IMG/VR virus record: IMGVR_UViG_3300032288_002726
Coordinates: 1-40,528 of that record
Source of the DNA: a virus
Direction: 5' to 3' (one strand)
DNA: 40,528 bases
The translations under genes were made by a program, and so were the position numbers. Numbering within the stretch: position 1 is the first letter of the stretch; each line of letters starts with the position of its first letter. Positions 30,903-38,603 of the stretch are shown piece after piece. Below the pieces are notes generated by a model that saw nothing but the letters and a program-made list of their open reading frames with translations, did no database searches and was not told the origin of the DNA.

Positions 30903-33221
30903 ATGAAACCAACAGCATTGCCAGTGCAACTGGATGGAATACCGACCGAGCTCAAAACGATCGACAGGTGGGTGATGTGGCAGCTCGTGCAGCGCAAAGG
31001 TCGCTGGACGAAGATGCCCCTGACAGTCGACGGACGCGCAGCCAGCTCGACAGACCCCAACACCTGGACCACATACGACGAAGTGTGCGACGCCCTGATC
31101 ATGGGCGAGGGGTTCGACGGCATCGGCTTGGTGCTTGGCGCTGACGTGCAAGGCATCGACCTGGATGACTGCCGAGACCCGGCAAGCGGCGGGCTGTCTG
31201 ACCTGGCCACAGAGGTGCTTGATCGTGTCGATGGTTACGCTGAGGTGTCGCCAAGCGGGACCGGTATCAAGATATTTGCCAAGACCAACATCGACGGATC
31301 GCGTACCAAAAAAGAATTGGGTGTTGAGCTTTACAAGGACGGCCGCTACTTCACAGTCACGGGCCACCAGATCAACGGGCATGCCAGCATGAGTGCTGAG
31401 ACCCAAGACCTGGGCTGGTTCGTGGAGCGGGTGTGGGGTGAGAGCCTGGCCGGTGGGGCCGGTGGGGGTGGGCTGGCCGACGCCGGTGAGATGGCCCTGG
31501 CTCTGTACAAACCCCAGCTCGAAGACTGGGAATTAGATCGTGTGATGACTGAAGTTCTCCCACACCTGGACCCAGACGGCGGGTATGAGGATTGGCTGAA
31601 GGTGGGCGCTGCTCTGCATCACCAGGGCGGTGGTGACCCCGAATGGCTTGATGCCTGGGACAACTGGTCCGCGATGTCGGGCAAGTGGGTCGAGGGTGTG
31701 TGCGCAAGCAAGTGGTCGAGCTTTAGCGAACAGCGTGGGGTCGGACGCGGCGCAGTGACCCTGGCCTCGCTTCTGAAGAAGACCAAAGAGAAACGCGAAG
31801 CGGCTGCGCGAAGTGAGCGTGACCAGCTGATGGCCGACCTCTTGGCCAGGGTCGACGCGGTGACCGATGCTCGTGACCTGCAAGAGAAAATCGCAGCAGC
31901 CATCGCGCACAACGCAGACTACAGCGACGTGGAGAGAGCACAGTTTGCTCAGGCCATCCAGCTGCGGGCGCGCGGGCTTGGTGTCAAGCTGGAGATCGCA
32001 ACGGTGCGTGGCTGGCTCAGGCCGCGTGTGAAGGCATCGTTCCCGCACCTGAACGACGACGGCCACCCTCTGTGCACGATCGAGAACCTGGAGGTGCTGG
32101 TTGGCAGGCTGGGTGTGACCGTGCGATACAACGTGATCGCCAAGGCTGTCGAGATTTTGATCCCAGACTCGGCATACAGCCGTGACAACAAAGACAACGT
32201 GTCGATCGGGTACGTGCTGAGTGAGTGCGAGAAGGCGCGCATGTCGACCAAGTTTGTGCCGCAGTTTCTGCTGATGCTCGCGGACATGAACCTGTACAAC
32301 CCGGTGCAGACGTGGGTGGAGTCGAGTGCTTGGGATGGTGTCAGCAGGTTGGCCAGGTTCTACGCAACGGTCGACTGCGGTGGCCAGATGGATCAGGGCC
32401 TGAAGGAACTGCTCATGCGCAAGTGGCTGATCCAGGCGATTGGCGCAGCTTTTGAGCCTGACGGCATAGCGGCCCAGGGCATCCTGACTTTCAGCGGACC
32501 GCAGAACATCGGCAAGACCACCTGGTTCAAGCGACTTGCACCCGAAGAGCTGAACCTTGTATATACAGGCCACACACTGGACGTGAGGTCCAAGGACAGC
32601 CAGCTGATCGCGCTGAAGTATTGGATCGTGGAGCTGGGCGAGATCGACGCGACTTTCCGCAAGTCCGACGTGTCAGCACTCAAGTCGTTTGCAACTCAGG
32701 CTGTGGACAACATCAGGCGGCCCTATGCCATGACCGAGTCGACCTACGGTCGTCGCACGGTGTTTGGCGCTTCGGTCAATGACTGGATGTTTTTGTCCGA
32801 CCCAACCGGCAACCGCAGGTTTTGGACGATCCCGGCCGTGAGCTTTGACCTGGATGGGGTGGCGGCCCTGGACATGCAGCAGCTGTGGGCGGAGGTGCTG
32901 GAGATGTGGAAAGCGGGCGAGCGTTGGTACCTGACCATGGCCGAGACCGCGCGCCTGAACGAGCACAACGAAGATTACACCGTGACTGATCCGATTGATG
33001 AGCGGATTGCCGGGGGGTTTGCGTGGGGTGGGGAGGTGGCCGTTTGGGAGTGGTTGACCGCGACCGATGTGCTGATGAAGATCGGGATCAAAGACCCGTC
33101 GAAGCATCAAACGATCACGGCATCTCGCGTGATCAAGAGATTGAACGCAGGGCAAAGGAAAAAGTCAAACGGGAAGATACTTTTTGCGATTCCGTCTTCA
33201 ATTAACGATTTTCTAGGGTAA
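30903..33221 (+). CDS. Primase-helicase (AEP primase plus VirE-type SF3 helicase)
   Basis: A 772-residue replication protein. The N-terminal archaeo-eukaryotic primase-polymerase shows G84-I-D86-L-D88-D, S116-P-S-G-T-G and a later V-E-L-Y with R-Y-F-T-V-T-G-H (about 141-155). The linker region 208-300 resembles a PriCT-type module. The C-terminal VirE-family ATPase has Walker A G-P-Q-N-I-G-K-T at 532-539, Walker B-like W-I-V-E-L-G-E-I-D at 574-582 and a downstream N-R-R-F-W-T-I-P arginine motif. It should unwind DNA and lay primers for the family A polymerase. It directly precedes the AT-rich repeat region, as initiator genes often precede their origin. Confidence 0.92.
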   Translation: MKPTALPVQLDGIPTELKTIDRWVMWQLVQRKGRWTKMPLTVDGRAASSTDPNTWTTYDEVCDALIMGEGFDGIGLVLGADVQGIDLDDCRDPASGGLSDLATEVLDRVDGYAEVSPSGTGIKIFAKTNIDGSRTKKELGVELYKDGRYFTVTGHQINGHASMSAETQDLGWFVERVWGESLAGGAGGGGLADAGEMALALYKPQLEDWELDRVMTEVLPHLDPDGGYEDWLKVGAALHHQGGGDPEWLDAWDNWSAMSGKWVEGVCASKWSSFSEQRGVGRGAVTLASLLKKTKEKREAAARSERDQLMADLLARVDAVTDARDLQEKIAAAIAHNADYSDVERAQFAQAIQLRARGLGVKLEIATVRGWLRPRVKASFPHLNDDGHPLCTIENLEVLVGRLGVTVRYNVIAKAVEILIPDSAYSRDNKDNVSIGYVLSECEKARMSTKFVPQFLLMLADMNLYNPVQTWVESSAWDGVSRLARFYATVDCGGQMDQGLKELLMRKWLIQAIGAAFEPDGIAAQGILTFSGPQNIGKTTWFKRLAPEELNLVYTGHTLDVRSKDSQLIALKYWIVELGEIDATFRKSDVSALKSFATQAVDNIRRPYAMTESTYGRRTVFGASVNDWMFLSDPTGNRRFWTIPAVSFDLDGVAALDMQQLWAEVLEMWKAGERWYLTMAETARLNEHNEDYTVTDPIDERIAGGFAWGGEVAVWEWLTATDVLMKIGIKDPSKHQTITASRVIKRLNAGQRKKSNGKILFAIPSSINDFLG

Positions 33222-33251
33222 AGGGCATTAGTGGTGAGACTACTACCCTGT

Positions 33252-33311
33252 CCTAATACCCTTAAAAAAGTCTATGATTTCTCTACTCTTTTTACCTTTA
33301 AGGGTATTAGG
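33252..33311. repeat. 15-bp perfect inverted repeat in putative origin
   Basis: CCTAATACCCTTAAA (33252-33266) and its exact complement TTTAAGGGTATTAGG (33297-33311), separated by 30 AT-rich bases. This could extrude as a cruciform or fold in single-stranded DNA as a primase recognition hairpin. Confidence 0.9.
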
Positions 33312-33366
33312 GTAATAGAAATAAGAGTATAAAAGGGGAGAAGAATTAAATTGAATATTAAAAAAA

Positions 33367-33396
33367 TATCCCCCAATAAGGGGATAGAGTTTTTAA
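33367..33396 (+). terminator. Hairpin with T run, possible terminator after the primase gene
   Basis: TATCCCC (33367-33373) and GGGGATA (33380-33386) pair perfectly around a six-base loop and are followed by GAG and five T. It is weaker than a GC-rich terminator but positioned to end primase transcripts or act as an origin hairpin. Confidence 0.5.
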
Positions 33397-33426
33397 CCCC
33401 TAATACCCTTTACCCTATTACCCTGA

Positions 33427-33693
33427 ATGCTTGAGAAAACTATTGAACGCTACCTGGTCCAAAAGGCCCGTGAAAAAGGCGGATTGGCCATCAAGTGGGT
33501 TGCACCGGCGATGGCCGGGGTGCCTGATCGGATCGTGTTTTTCCCTGGCGGGCGGATTGTGTTTGTGGAATTGAAGGCACCCGGACAAAGGCAGACCCCG
33601 ATCCAAATCAGGGTTACCAAAATGCTAACTGACCTGGGTGCGGATGTCAGAGTGATCAATTCAAAGGAAGCAGTCAATGATTTATTTGCCTAG
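33427..33693 (+). CDS. VRR-NUC domain nuclease
   Basis: An 88-residue single-domain protein. E-x-x-x-E-R-Y-L-V-Q-K-A at the start, G31-V-P-D34-R and V-E48-L-K50-A-P are the PD-(D/E)XK core of VRR-NUC nucleases, followed by Q-I-R-V and G-A-D-V-R-V-I. Stand-alone VRR-NUC proteins pair with SNF2-type helicases in phages and may act on branched DNA. The next gene overlaps it by 17 bases. Its ATG abuts the last origin repeat and there is no clear ribosome-binding site. Confidence 0.92.
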   Translation: MLEKTIERYLVQKAREKGGLAIKWVAPAMAGVPDRIVFFPGGRIVFVELKAPGQRQTPIQIRVTKMLTDLGADVRVINSKEAVNDLFA

Positions 33694-35008
33694 ACCGGCG
33701 CAGGTCGCGACACACAAGAGGATGCTGGAAAACCCTTACCAGCTGGTGGCACTTCGCATGGGCGGGGGAAAGACGGCGGCCACCCTGACCACGGTCCATG
33801 ACCTGATGTTTGATAGGTTCGAGGTCAGCAAGACCCTGGTCGTGGCACCCAAGAGGGTGGCCGAGCTGGTGTGGCACACGGAGGCTGCCAAGTGGGACCA
33901 CCTGGCCAACCTTCGCGTGTCCAAGGTCTTGGGGACCAAGGAACAAAGGATTAAGGGCCTGACCCAAGACGCGGATGTGTATGTTATCAATCGTGAGAAT
34001 TTTGTTTGGCTTGTCGACCTGGTTGACGAAAGCAAAGAGGATTGGCCGTTCGAGTGCGTGGTGATCGATGAGAACGTGGGGTTCAAGGACCGAGCGAGCA
34101 AGTCGTGGCAGGCCCTGAGACGCGTCAGGAAGGCCGTGGAGAGGCTTTATATCCTGACTGGCACCCCAGACCCTAACGGCGATTTGCTTGACCTGTGGGC
34201 CCAAATAAGCATTCTGGATGGGGGTCGGCGTTTGGGTACGGGGATCACCAAGTACCGGGACCGTTGGTATTTACCGGACAAACGAAACGGCCAGACCATT
34301 TACAGCTGGAGGTTGAGGCCGGGTGCAAGGGATGAGATACAGGGTTTGGTCAAGGACGTGATGGTCAGCATTGACAGCGACACACAGCTGCCACAGAGGA
34401 TCGACAACATCGTGCATGTGACATTCGACCGCAAGAGGTATGACGAGATGGAGGCGACCCAGGTCAGCGGTTTGGTCATGGCGGTCAACCCGGCAGTGCT
34501 TGCAGGCAAGCTGGGGCAGATGGCCAACGGCGCGGTATACGACGACACAAAGGACGTGCACTACATCCACGACGCCAAGCTGGACGCGTTGGCCGAGATC
34601 GTTGAGCAGGGCGAGCCGGTGCTTTGCTTTACCGCATACGTGCATGACATGGACAGGATCAAGGCCAGGTTTGCGGACGCGGTCAAATTCGATGGCGAGG
34701 CCAGCCTGGCGGCCTGGCAGGCAGGGGAGATCAATTTGATGCTTATGCACCCGGCCAGCGGGGGCCACGGTGTGGACGGTCTCCAGGTGGGTGGCAACGT
34801 GGCTGTGTGGTTTGGTTTGCCTTTCAGCCTGGACTTGTACCAGCAGGCCAATGCAAGGCTTCACAGGCCAGGACAAAAGAACCAGGTCATGGTGCACCAC
34901 TTGGTCGCACTGAACACGATCGATGAACGGATCATGCGTGTGCTTGAGAACAAGGGCGACATGCAGCAGGCTTTGATTGACGCAGTAAACGAAACGAGGA
35001 TGCCATGA
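33677..35008 (+). CDS. SNF2/SF2-type helicase
   Basis: A 443-residue ATPase. R-M-G-G-G-K-T (27-33) is Walker A, V-A-P-K-R-V is motif Ia, V-V-I-D-E-N-V-G-F-K is motif II with an atypical D-E-N-V, and L-T-G-T-P is motif III. In the second RecA fold, H-P-A-S-G-G-H-G-V-D is motif V and Q-A-N-A-R-L-H-R-P-G-Q is motif VI. It probably remodels or unwinds branched DNA together with the VRR-NUC protein encoded just before it. The length is normal for phage family members. Confidence 0.92.
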   Translation: MIYLPRPAQVATHKRMLENPYQLVALRMGGGKTAATLTTVHDLMFDRFEVSKTLVVAPKRVAELVWHTEAAKWDHLANLRVSKVLGTKEQRIKGLTQDADVYVINRENFVWLVDLVDESKEDWPFECVVIDENVGFKDRASKSWQALRRVRKAVERLYILTGTPDPNGDLLDLWAQISILDGGRRLGTGITKYRDRWYLPDKRNGQTIYSWRLRPGARDEIQGLVKDVMVSIDSDTQLPQRIDNIVHVTFDRKRYDEMEATQVSGLVMAVNPAVLAGKLGQMANGAVYDDTKDVHYIHDAKLDALAEIVEQGEPVLCFTAYVHDMDRIKARFADAVKFDGEASLAAWQAGEINLMLMHPASGGHGVDGLQVGGNVAVWFGLPFSLDLYQQANARLHRPGQKNQVMVHHLVALNTIDERIMRVLENKGDMQQALIDAVNETRMP

Positions 35009-35460
35009 AAGAAAAAATCTCAAGCGCACAGACCAGCAAGAACCTTGGCGAAAAGCCAGCAGGCGAGATGGGCGACATTGACATCATCAGGGCTTGTGGG
35101 ATGGCTGGGCAAAGCAACCCACTTGGGCTGTCGATATGGAGGTGGAGGTATGCAGGCGATCAAGGCGAAGCTGCCAAGATCGCGGTCAGCCTGGTGGACA
35201 GGGGACACAATGTGCATGTGGTGATGTCGGTGCTAAGGCACTTGGCCAACGACGTGTGTGGTCATTGTCATGGACGAGGGTTCGAGACCATGAAAAATGC
35301 CCCGGTCCTGACAGACAACATTTGCGTTGACTGTCAGGGCACGGGGCGAAAGCCTCTAGAAGGCGAAAGGGAAAGGGCCCTGGTCGAAGTGATCATGGGC
35401 TTAGAGCGTGACGTGGCACGCAAGATCATGCAGAAGCTGGCGATGCAGATTGACCTCTGA
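35005..35460 (+). CDS. DnaJ-type zinc-finger protein, possible Q-like antiterminator
   Basis: A 151-residue protein in ATGA overlap with the helicase gene. Two knuckles C85-G-H-C88-H-G-R-G and C107-V-D-C110-Q-G-T-G form a DnaJ-like zinc site. The N-terminal part has a helix-turn-helix-like stretch (D-I-I-R-A-C-G and S-I-W-R-W-R). The last gene of a phage early operon with this zinc architecture is often a Q-type late regulator, which would suit control of late genes here. This is inference; it could equally be a recombination accessory. It overlaps the convergent gene by 35 bases. Confidence 0.7.
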   Translation: MKEKISSAQTSKNLGEKPAGEMGDIDIIRACGMAGQSNPLGLSIWRWRYAGDQGEAAKIAVSLVDRGHNVHVVMSVLRHLANDVCGHCHGRGFETMKNAPVLTDNICVDCQGTGRKPLEGERERALVEVIMGLERDVARKIMQKLAMQIDL

Positions 35461-35851
35461 TCACCTGGTTGCAGCAAGGGCAGATGTCTTTGCCGTCACG
35501 CCTTTTGAGGGCGCGGTGCACTGCTGATTCGTTGACTCCGATTTGTTTTGATGCTGCATAAACTGTTAATCCTTCGTCGAGCACAAGCGAAACTGCTTGC
35601 ATGGTTTTTGAAATTGTCTGAGCTTGGGCACTGGGGCGTGGGTCGTCGCCGCGCTTGGACCAGATGGCCATGGCGTTGTCAGGCCAGTCGTTTGGCTTTT
35701 CAGTGAATGCCGAGCACGACAGCTTGCCAGCGTTGTCCCAGGCCACGAGGTAGCGCAACTCATCTCGATCGGCCATCACGCGCAGCTTGCCGCGCACGTT
35801 GTCTGACCAAGTCAGGTCGTACAAGAATTCATCAAGTGTTATGAGGTTCAT
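35426..35851 (-). CDS. HTH protein with C-terminal zinc knuckle
   Basis: A 141-residue protein starting MNLITLDEFLYDLTWSD (ATG 35851, ATGA overlap upstream). Residues ~1-70 are alpha/beta. V-Y-A-A-S-K-Q-I-G-V-N-E-S-A-V-H-R-A-L-K-R (about 100-120) is a helix-turn-helix, followed by I-C-P-C-C-N-Q-V-I, a possible zinc knuckle. It is a likely DNA-binding regulator encoded last in the right-hand operon. The C-terminal 35 bases overlap the opposite gene. Confidence 0.75.
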   Translation of the reverse strand: MNLITLDEFLYDLTWSDNVRGKLRVMADRDELRYLVAWDNAGKLSCSAFTEKPNDWPDNAMAIWSKRGDDPRPSAQAQTISKTMQAVSLVLDEGLTVYAASKQIGVNESAVHRALKRRDGKDICPCCNQVIRGQSASPASA

Positions 35852-36048
35852 GCGACGCCCTCCAAGATGGCGGCAGCGATTGCCTTGAGCTGGTGTCGTG
35901 GCAGGGTGACCGAGTAGGCCACTTGCATGCCAGTGGGGTCCTTTGCACCGAGCCACTGGGACTCGATCTTCAAGTGGTACTGGTCAAACCTGGGTGTAGG
36001 CTTGACGGTGACCCACAGTTTGTAGTCTTCGGATACGTCGATCATCAT
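35848..36048 (-). CDS. Small early protein
   Basis: A 66-residue protein with GGAGG seven bases before ATG 36048; the next codon is also ATG. Beta-rich with aromatic residues (Y-K-L-W-V-T-V-K-P-T-P-R-F), then a C-terminal helix (Q-L-K-A-I-A-A-A-I-L). No known function. Confidence 0.7.
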   Translation of the reverse strand: MMIDVSEDYKLWVTVKPTPRFDQYHLKIESQWLGAKDPTGMQVAYSVTLPRHQLKAIAAAILEGVA

Positions 36049-36290
36049 GGCATCACCTCCGGGCATCTTTCAAACAGGGCGACGAGCTTGGGGTCGTCGA
36101 TCGGGGTCCAGCCGTCTGGCCGGTACCAAACACCGTCCAGCTCATGTGCGACCTGGCGACCGTAGTCGATTGGCCATCGAGCGGACTCAAGGATGCCCTC
36201 ACGGGGGATGTGTTGTGGCTGCACCGAATACACGGCACGGTTGCCGCTGGGCAGCGTGACGAGCAAATTGGTGTTGGAGAGAGTAGGCAT
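36045..36290 (-). CDS. Small early protein
   Basis: An 81-residue protein with AGGAG before ATG 36290. It starts L-V-T-L-P-S-G-N-R-A-V-Y-S-V and contains D-G-V-W-Y-R-P-D-G-W-T-P-I. It is probably a small beta domain. No motif points to a function. It overlaps its downstream neighbour by four bases. Confidence 0.7.
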   Translation of the reverse strand: MPTLSNTNLLVTLPSGNRAVYSVQPQHIPREGILESARWPIDYGRQVAHELDGVWYRPDGWTPIDDPKLVALFERCPEVMP

Positions 36291-36820
36291 TAAAGCTCCT
36301 TCATTTTGTTGACGGTTTCGGAAAAGGCGGACGCCATCGGTGCATCTCTGGACTCAAAGATTTTGGCCAGCTCAGAGTAGTACCAGAGAACATCTTCCTT
36401 GGGTGCCTTGAATATTGCAAACACCGCAGGCCCGTCGGAGACGATAGCCCTGGCGTTGTGCAGCTTGTCAGAACCGGCAACCAAAAGAACGTCGTCGCTA
36501 GACTTGGCCAAGTGGGCCAAGTACTCGATCTTCTTTTCTTTCCATTTGCCTCTGCCGATGTTGCTGACGGCCAGCACCAGGGCGGCGACCCGAGGGCCAA
36601 ACGATTCCCTGATTGGGACAATGAATTCCCGGCCAGCGTCTTCAACCACATCGTGGAGCACGGCTGCAATGGCGACGTCTTCGTCGGCCCCGTACTCCAT
36701 GGCGATTGCTGAGACAGCAAGCGGGTGCGAGATGTAAGGCACCGTGGTGCCTTTCCTGAATACGCCGGAGTGAGCGGCAACGGCCAAGGCCACGGCATTT
36801 GAATAGCGTGCGGCATTCAT
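36290..36820 (-). CDS. HD-domain hydrolase, SpoT/MESH1-like (p)ppGpp hydrolase candidate
   Basis: A 176-residue protein, the size of small alarmone hydrolases. H17-S-G-V-F-R-K-G-T with P-Y-I-S-H32-P-L, then L-H56-D57-V-V-E60-D61 and D118-K-L-H-N122, are the metal and nucleotide-binding blocks of SpoT-type HD hydrolases. The E-D pair after HD is typical of hydrolase-competent enzymes. It would cleave (p)ppGpp to GDP or GTP and blunt the stringent response in infected cells. A broader HD phosphohydrolase activity cannot be excluded. GGAG precedes ATG 36820. Confidence 0.88.
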   Translation of the reverse strand: MNAARYSNAVALAVAAHSGVFRKGTTVPYISHPLAVSAIAMEYGADEDVAIAAVLHDVVEDAGREFIVPIRESFGPRVAALVLAVSNIGRGKWKEKKIEYLAHLAKSSDDVLLVAGSDKLHNARAIVSDGPAVFAIFKAPKEDVLWYYSELAKIFESRDAPMASAFSETVNKMKEL

Positions 36821-36897
36821 AAGGGTCTCCAGATTAAAAGGTCAAGAACCAGCACGGCCAAGGCCGCGAGGTATGCAAGGGTGGTGGCTGCTTTCAT
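36817..36897 (-). CDS. 26-residue single-pass membrane microprotein
   Basis: MKAATTLAYLAALAVLVLDL then LIWRPL. ATG 36897 overlaps the upstream stop as ATGA, and its TGA overlaps the HD hydrolase ATG the same way, so it fills the 73-base gap exactly in the operon's style. Almost the whole peptide is a membrane helix. Small early phage membrane peptides often inhibit host membrane enzymes; that is speculation here. Confidence 0.7.
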   Translation of the reverse strand: MKAATTLAYLAALAVLVLDLLIWRPL

Positions 36898-37229
36898 GCG
36901 GGCACCTGTTCAGCGTATGCCGCAAGAATGATCTCATCCATCTTGGTTTCGATTGCAGCCTCGGTGGCTTTGGAGATCAAATCGGCACAACCGTAGTGGG
37001 CTTTGATTTCCCTGGGCACACCGGGGATGCGAAACACCACACTGAATTCACGAGCCCGGTTGCACAGGCCGTTGTTGTACAGGTCGTAGTAGCAGTTTTG
37101 TGCTTTGCGAAACCGTTCCAAATTTTTGTTGGTGGTTTTGCCGTTGGGCACTTCACCCATCGCGGGGATGAGCGAGTGCAGCTTTTCGAGCTTGTCTTGG
37201 TGCAAGCCGTTGTGAGTCCAGTAGGTCAT
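36894..37229 (-). CDS. Conserved phage protein, unknown
   Basis: A 111-residue protein. ATG 37229 has GGAG seven bases upstream and lies one base after the previous stop; a TTG four codons earlier is an unlikely start. It opens MTYWTHNGLHQDKLEKLHSL and ends helical (M-D-E-I-I-L-A-A-Y). Residues 35-70 are Asn/Arg/Tyr-rich. I recognise the opening as common in phage accessory genes but know no function. Confidence 0.72.
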   Translation of the reverse strand: MTYWTHNGLHQDKLEKLHSLIPAMGEVPNGKTTNKNLERFRKAQNCYYDLYNNGLCNRAREFSVVFRIPGVPREIKAHYGCADLISKATEAAIETKMDEIILAAYAEQVPA

Positions 37230-37230
37230 G

Positions 37231-37494
37231 TCAGTCTCCAAAGAATTCAGCCAAGATGTTTCTCAGCACATACCGGGGTTCGGTATCAGAGGCACCGAAT
37301 TCCGAGTACAGGTCCAAGACTTTGCAGGCTTCAAAGTAAGCCTTGTCTTTGCTTGACGCGGCGTTGATGATGGCTGCGACCTCGATGTTGATGGCTTTTG
37401 CAGCTGGTTCGCAGTCCCGCGTGCTGGTGTACAGGTCCCAGTCGTCGCCGGTCAGCTCAAGCGTCATGGCTTTTTTGATGATCACGTTTCTCAT
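37231..37494 (-). CDS. Small early protein under leader element 1
   Basis: An 87-residue helical protein with AGGAGG before ATG 37494, directly downstream of leader copy 1. It contains T-L-E-L-T-G-D-D-W-D-L-Y and A-I-N-I-E-V-A-A-I-I-N-A-A. No known domain. Confidence 0.7.
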   Translation of the reverse strand: MRNVIIKKAMTLELTGDDWDLYTSTRDCEPAAKAINIEVAAIINAASSKDKAYFEACKVLDLYSEFGASDTEPRYVLRNILAEFFGD

Positions 37495-37509
37495 AAATCC
37501 TCCTAAATC

Positions 37510-37578
37510 CTGGCGACCGGCCAGATCGGAATGCAAGCGCACTGGTCAGGGCACCCAGGTGGATGCCCTGCACCGCTG
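37510..37578 (-). promoter_or_regulatory. Structured leader element, copy 1
   Basis: Between the DUF932 stop and ATG 37494. CTGGC (37510-37514) pairs with GCCAG (37520-37524) around GACCG. CAGGGCA (37547-37553) pairs with TGCCCTG (37564-37570). The minus strand begins CAGCGGTGCAG. It matches copy 4 with compensatory changes in both stems. Confidence 0.65.
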
Positions 37579-37581
37579 TGC

Positions 37582-38538
37582 TTACGCGGTCAACAAGTCC
37601 AAGGCGCGAGACTTGAGGTCAGCGCCTGCACCCCACTGGGATGCAACGAAGCGGTTCTCATCGCTACGAGCGCGGACGTGGTGGTCAGCGTATTCGGTGA
37701 CAGCGTTGAGCAAGCCCCAGCGCGTGCCAAGCACACCGTCCATCGTTGCACCCATCCCTTCGCCGTTGAACAAGGACAGGACCTTCTTGAAACCGGCGGT
37801 TTCGCGGACCTTGTCGGTGTTGCCAAAGATCGCGGCTGCCATGTCGGCTGCCTCCTCTTCGACCATGTCGACGTTGGCCAGCTTGGTCACGGTGTGACGG
37901 AAGGCGTCCCAGGCTGCGGTGTTCAGGCCCATGAACTCTTTGATTGAGTCAGGGTCAAACACCGAGCGGTGCGAGACTTTGATCGAAGCCTTGGCGTCGG
38001 CCATGGCCATTTGCAAAGTGTTCTTGCACACGGTGCGAACAGTGGTACGCCGCACCTCGGTGGCCAGCGAACCGTCAGCCGAGGTGCTGATCAGGATGTA
38101 GCCACCGATCTTGTCGGCCAGGGATGCGGGAGACGCTTCGCCGATCTTGGCCGTGGCCCAGAAGCGTTTGCCGCCGTAGATCGTGCCAGCTGCTGACAGC
38201 TCCAGGCCACCGGCCTTGGCGATGTCGCGAAAGAATTCGACGACGTCACCCGGCTGCACAACCTGGTAGCGTTTGGACACGATACCGAGCGGTGCCTTGT
38301 TGTCTGAGCGGAACAGAACGTGCTGGTCCGGCAAGTCAATTTGGCCACCGTTGAATTCGGTGTTGTAGCGAACGATGCCGCGTTTGATTTTCCAGTTCAT
38401 CCCGGCGGCTTCGCGCCAAGCATCGAGGCTAGTGCCATCTTCGAGTGCTTGACCCAAGCCGTGCCAGGGTGTTCCGTCAGAAGCCAAGTAGGCAAATTCG
38501 ACACGGCCATCGGCGCGGGTGGTGAGTTCGTGAGACAT
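37582..38538 (-). CDS. DUF932 phage/plasmid-like protein
   Basis: A 318-residue protein. ATG 38538 has AAGGAAA upstream; the extra six residues before it have no start signal. T-P-W-H-G-L-G near the N-terminus, G-I-V-S-K-R-Y-Q-V-V-Q-P near 84-95, the central R-T-T-V-R-T-V-C-K-N-T-L and S-L-F-N-G-E-G are the conserved blocks of DUF932 (TIGR03299). Members occur on phages and plasmids and are suspected of replication or nucleic-acid roles, but none is established. Leader copy 2 lies in front of it and copy 1 behind it. Confidence 0.9.
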   Translation of the reverse strand: MSHELTTRADGRVEFAYLASDGTPWHGLGQALEDGTSLDAWREAAGMNWKIKRGIVRYNTEFNGGQIDLPDQHVLFRSDNKAPLGIVSKRYQVVQPGDVVEFFRDIAKAGGLELSAAGTIYGGKRFWATAKIGEASPASLADKIGGYILISTSADGSLATEVRRTTVRTVCKNTLQMAMADAKASIKVSHRSVFDPDSIKEFMGLNTAAWDAFRHTVTKLANVDMVEEEAADMAAAIFGNTDKVRETAGFKKVLSLFNGEGMGATMDGVLGTRWGLLNAVTEYADHHVRARSDENRFVASQWGAGADLKSRALDLLTA

Positions 38539-38558
38539 GATAATTTCCTTTGTCAAAA

Positions 38559-38601
38559 TGCCGGGCAGTTACGGCCGCCCGGCTACGCCGTAGGAGCTGT
38601 G
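38559..38601 (-). promoter_or_regulatory. Structured leader element, copy 2
   Basis: GCCGGGC (38560-38566) pairs perfectly with GCCCGGC (38577-38583). The loop AGTTACGGCC and the flank TACGCCG match copy 5 almost exactly, while the arms differ in a compensatory way. It precedes the DUF932 gene. Confidence 0.65.
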
Positions 38602-38603
38602 GT

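Larger units (their letters stand above)
33214..33426. other. AT-rich repeat region, putative replication origin
   Basis: The only AT-rich noncoding stretch of 200 bases in the window. It carries four copies, in alternating orientation, of words built from CCTAATACCCTT and CTATTACCCT: 33214-33230 (minus, overlapping the primase stop), 33244-33266 (plus), 33297-33318 (minus) and 33397-33424 (plus). Copies two and three form a perfect 15-base inverted repeat. Poly-A/T tracts separate them. Iteron-like repeats plus low GC beside the primase-helicase gene fit an origin; no experiment is implied. Confidence 0.65.
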
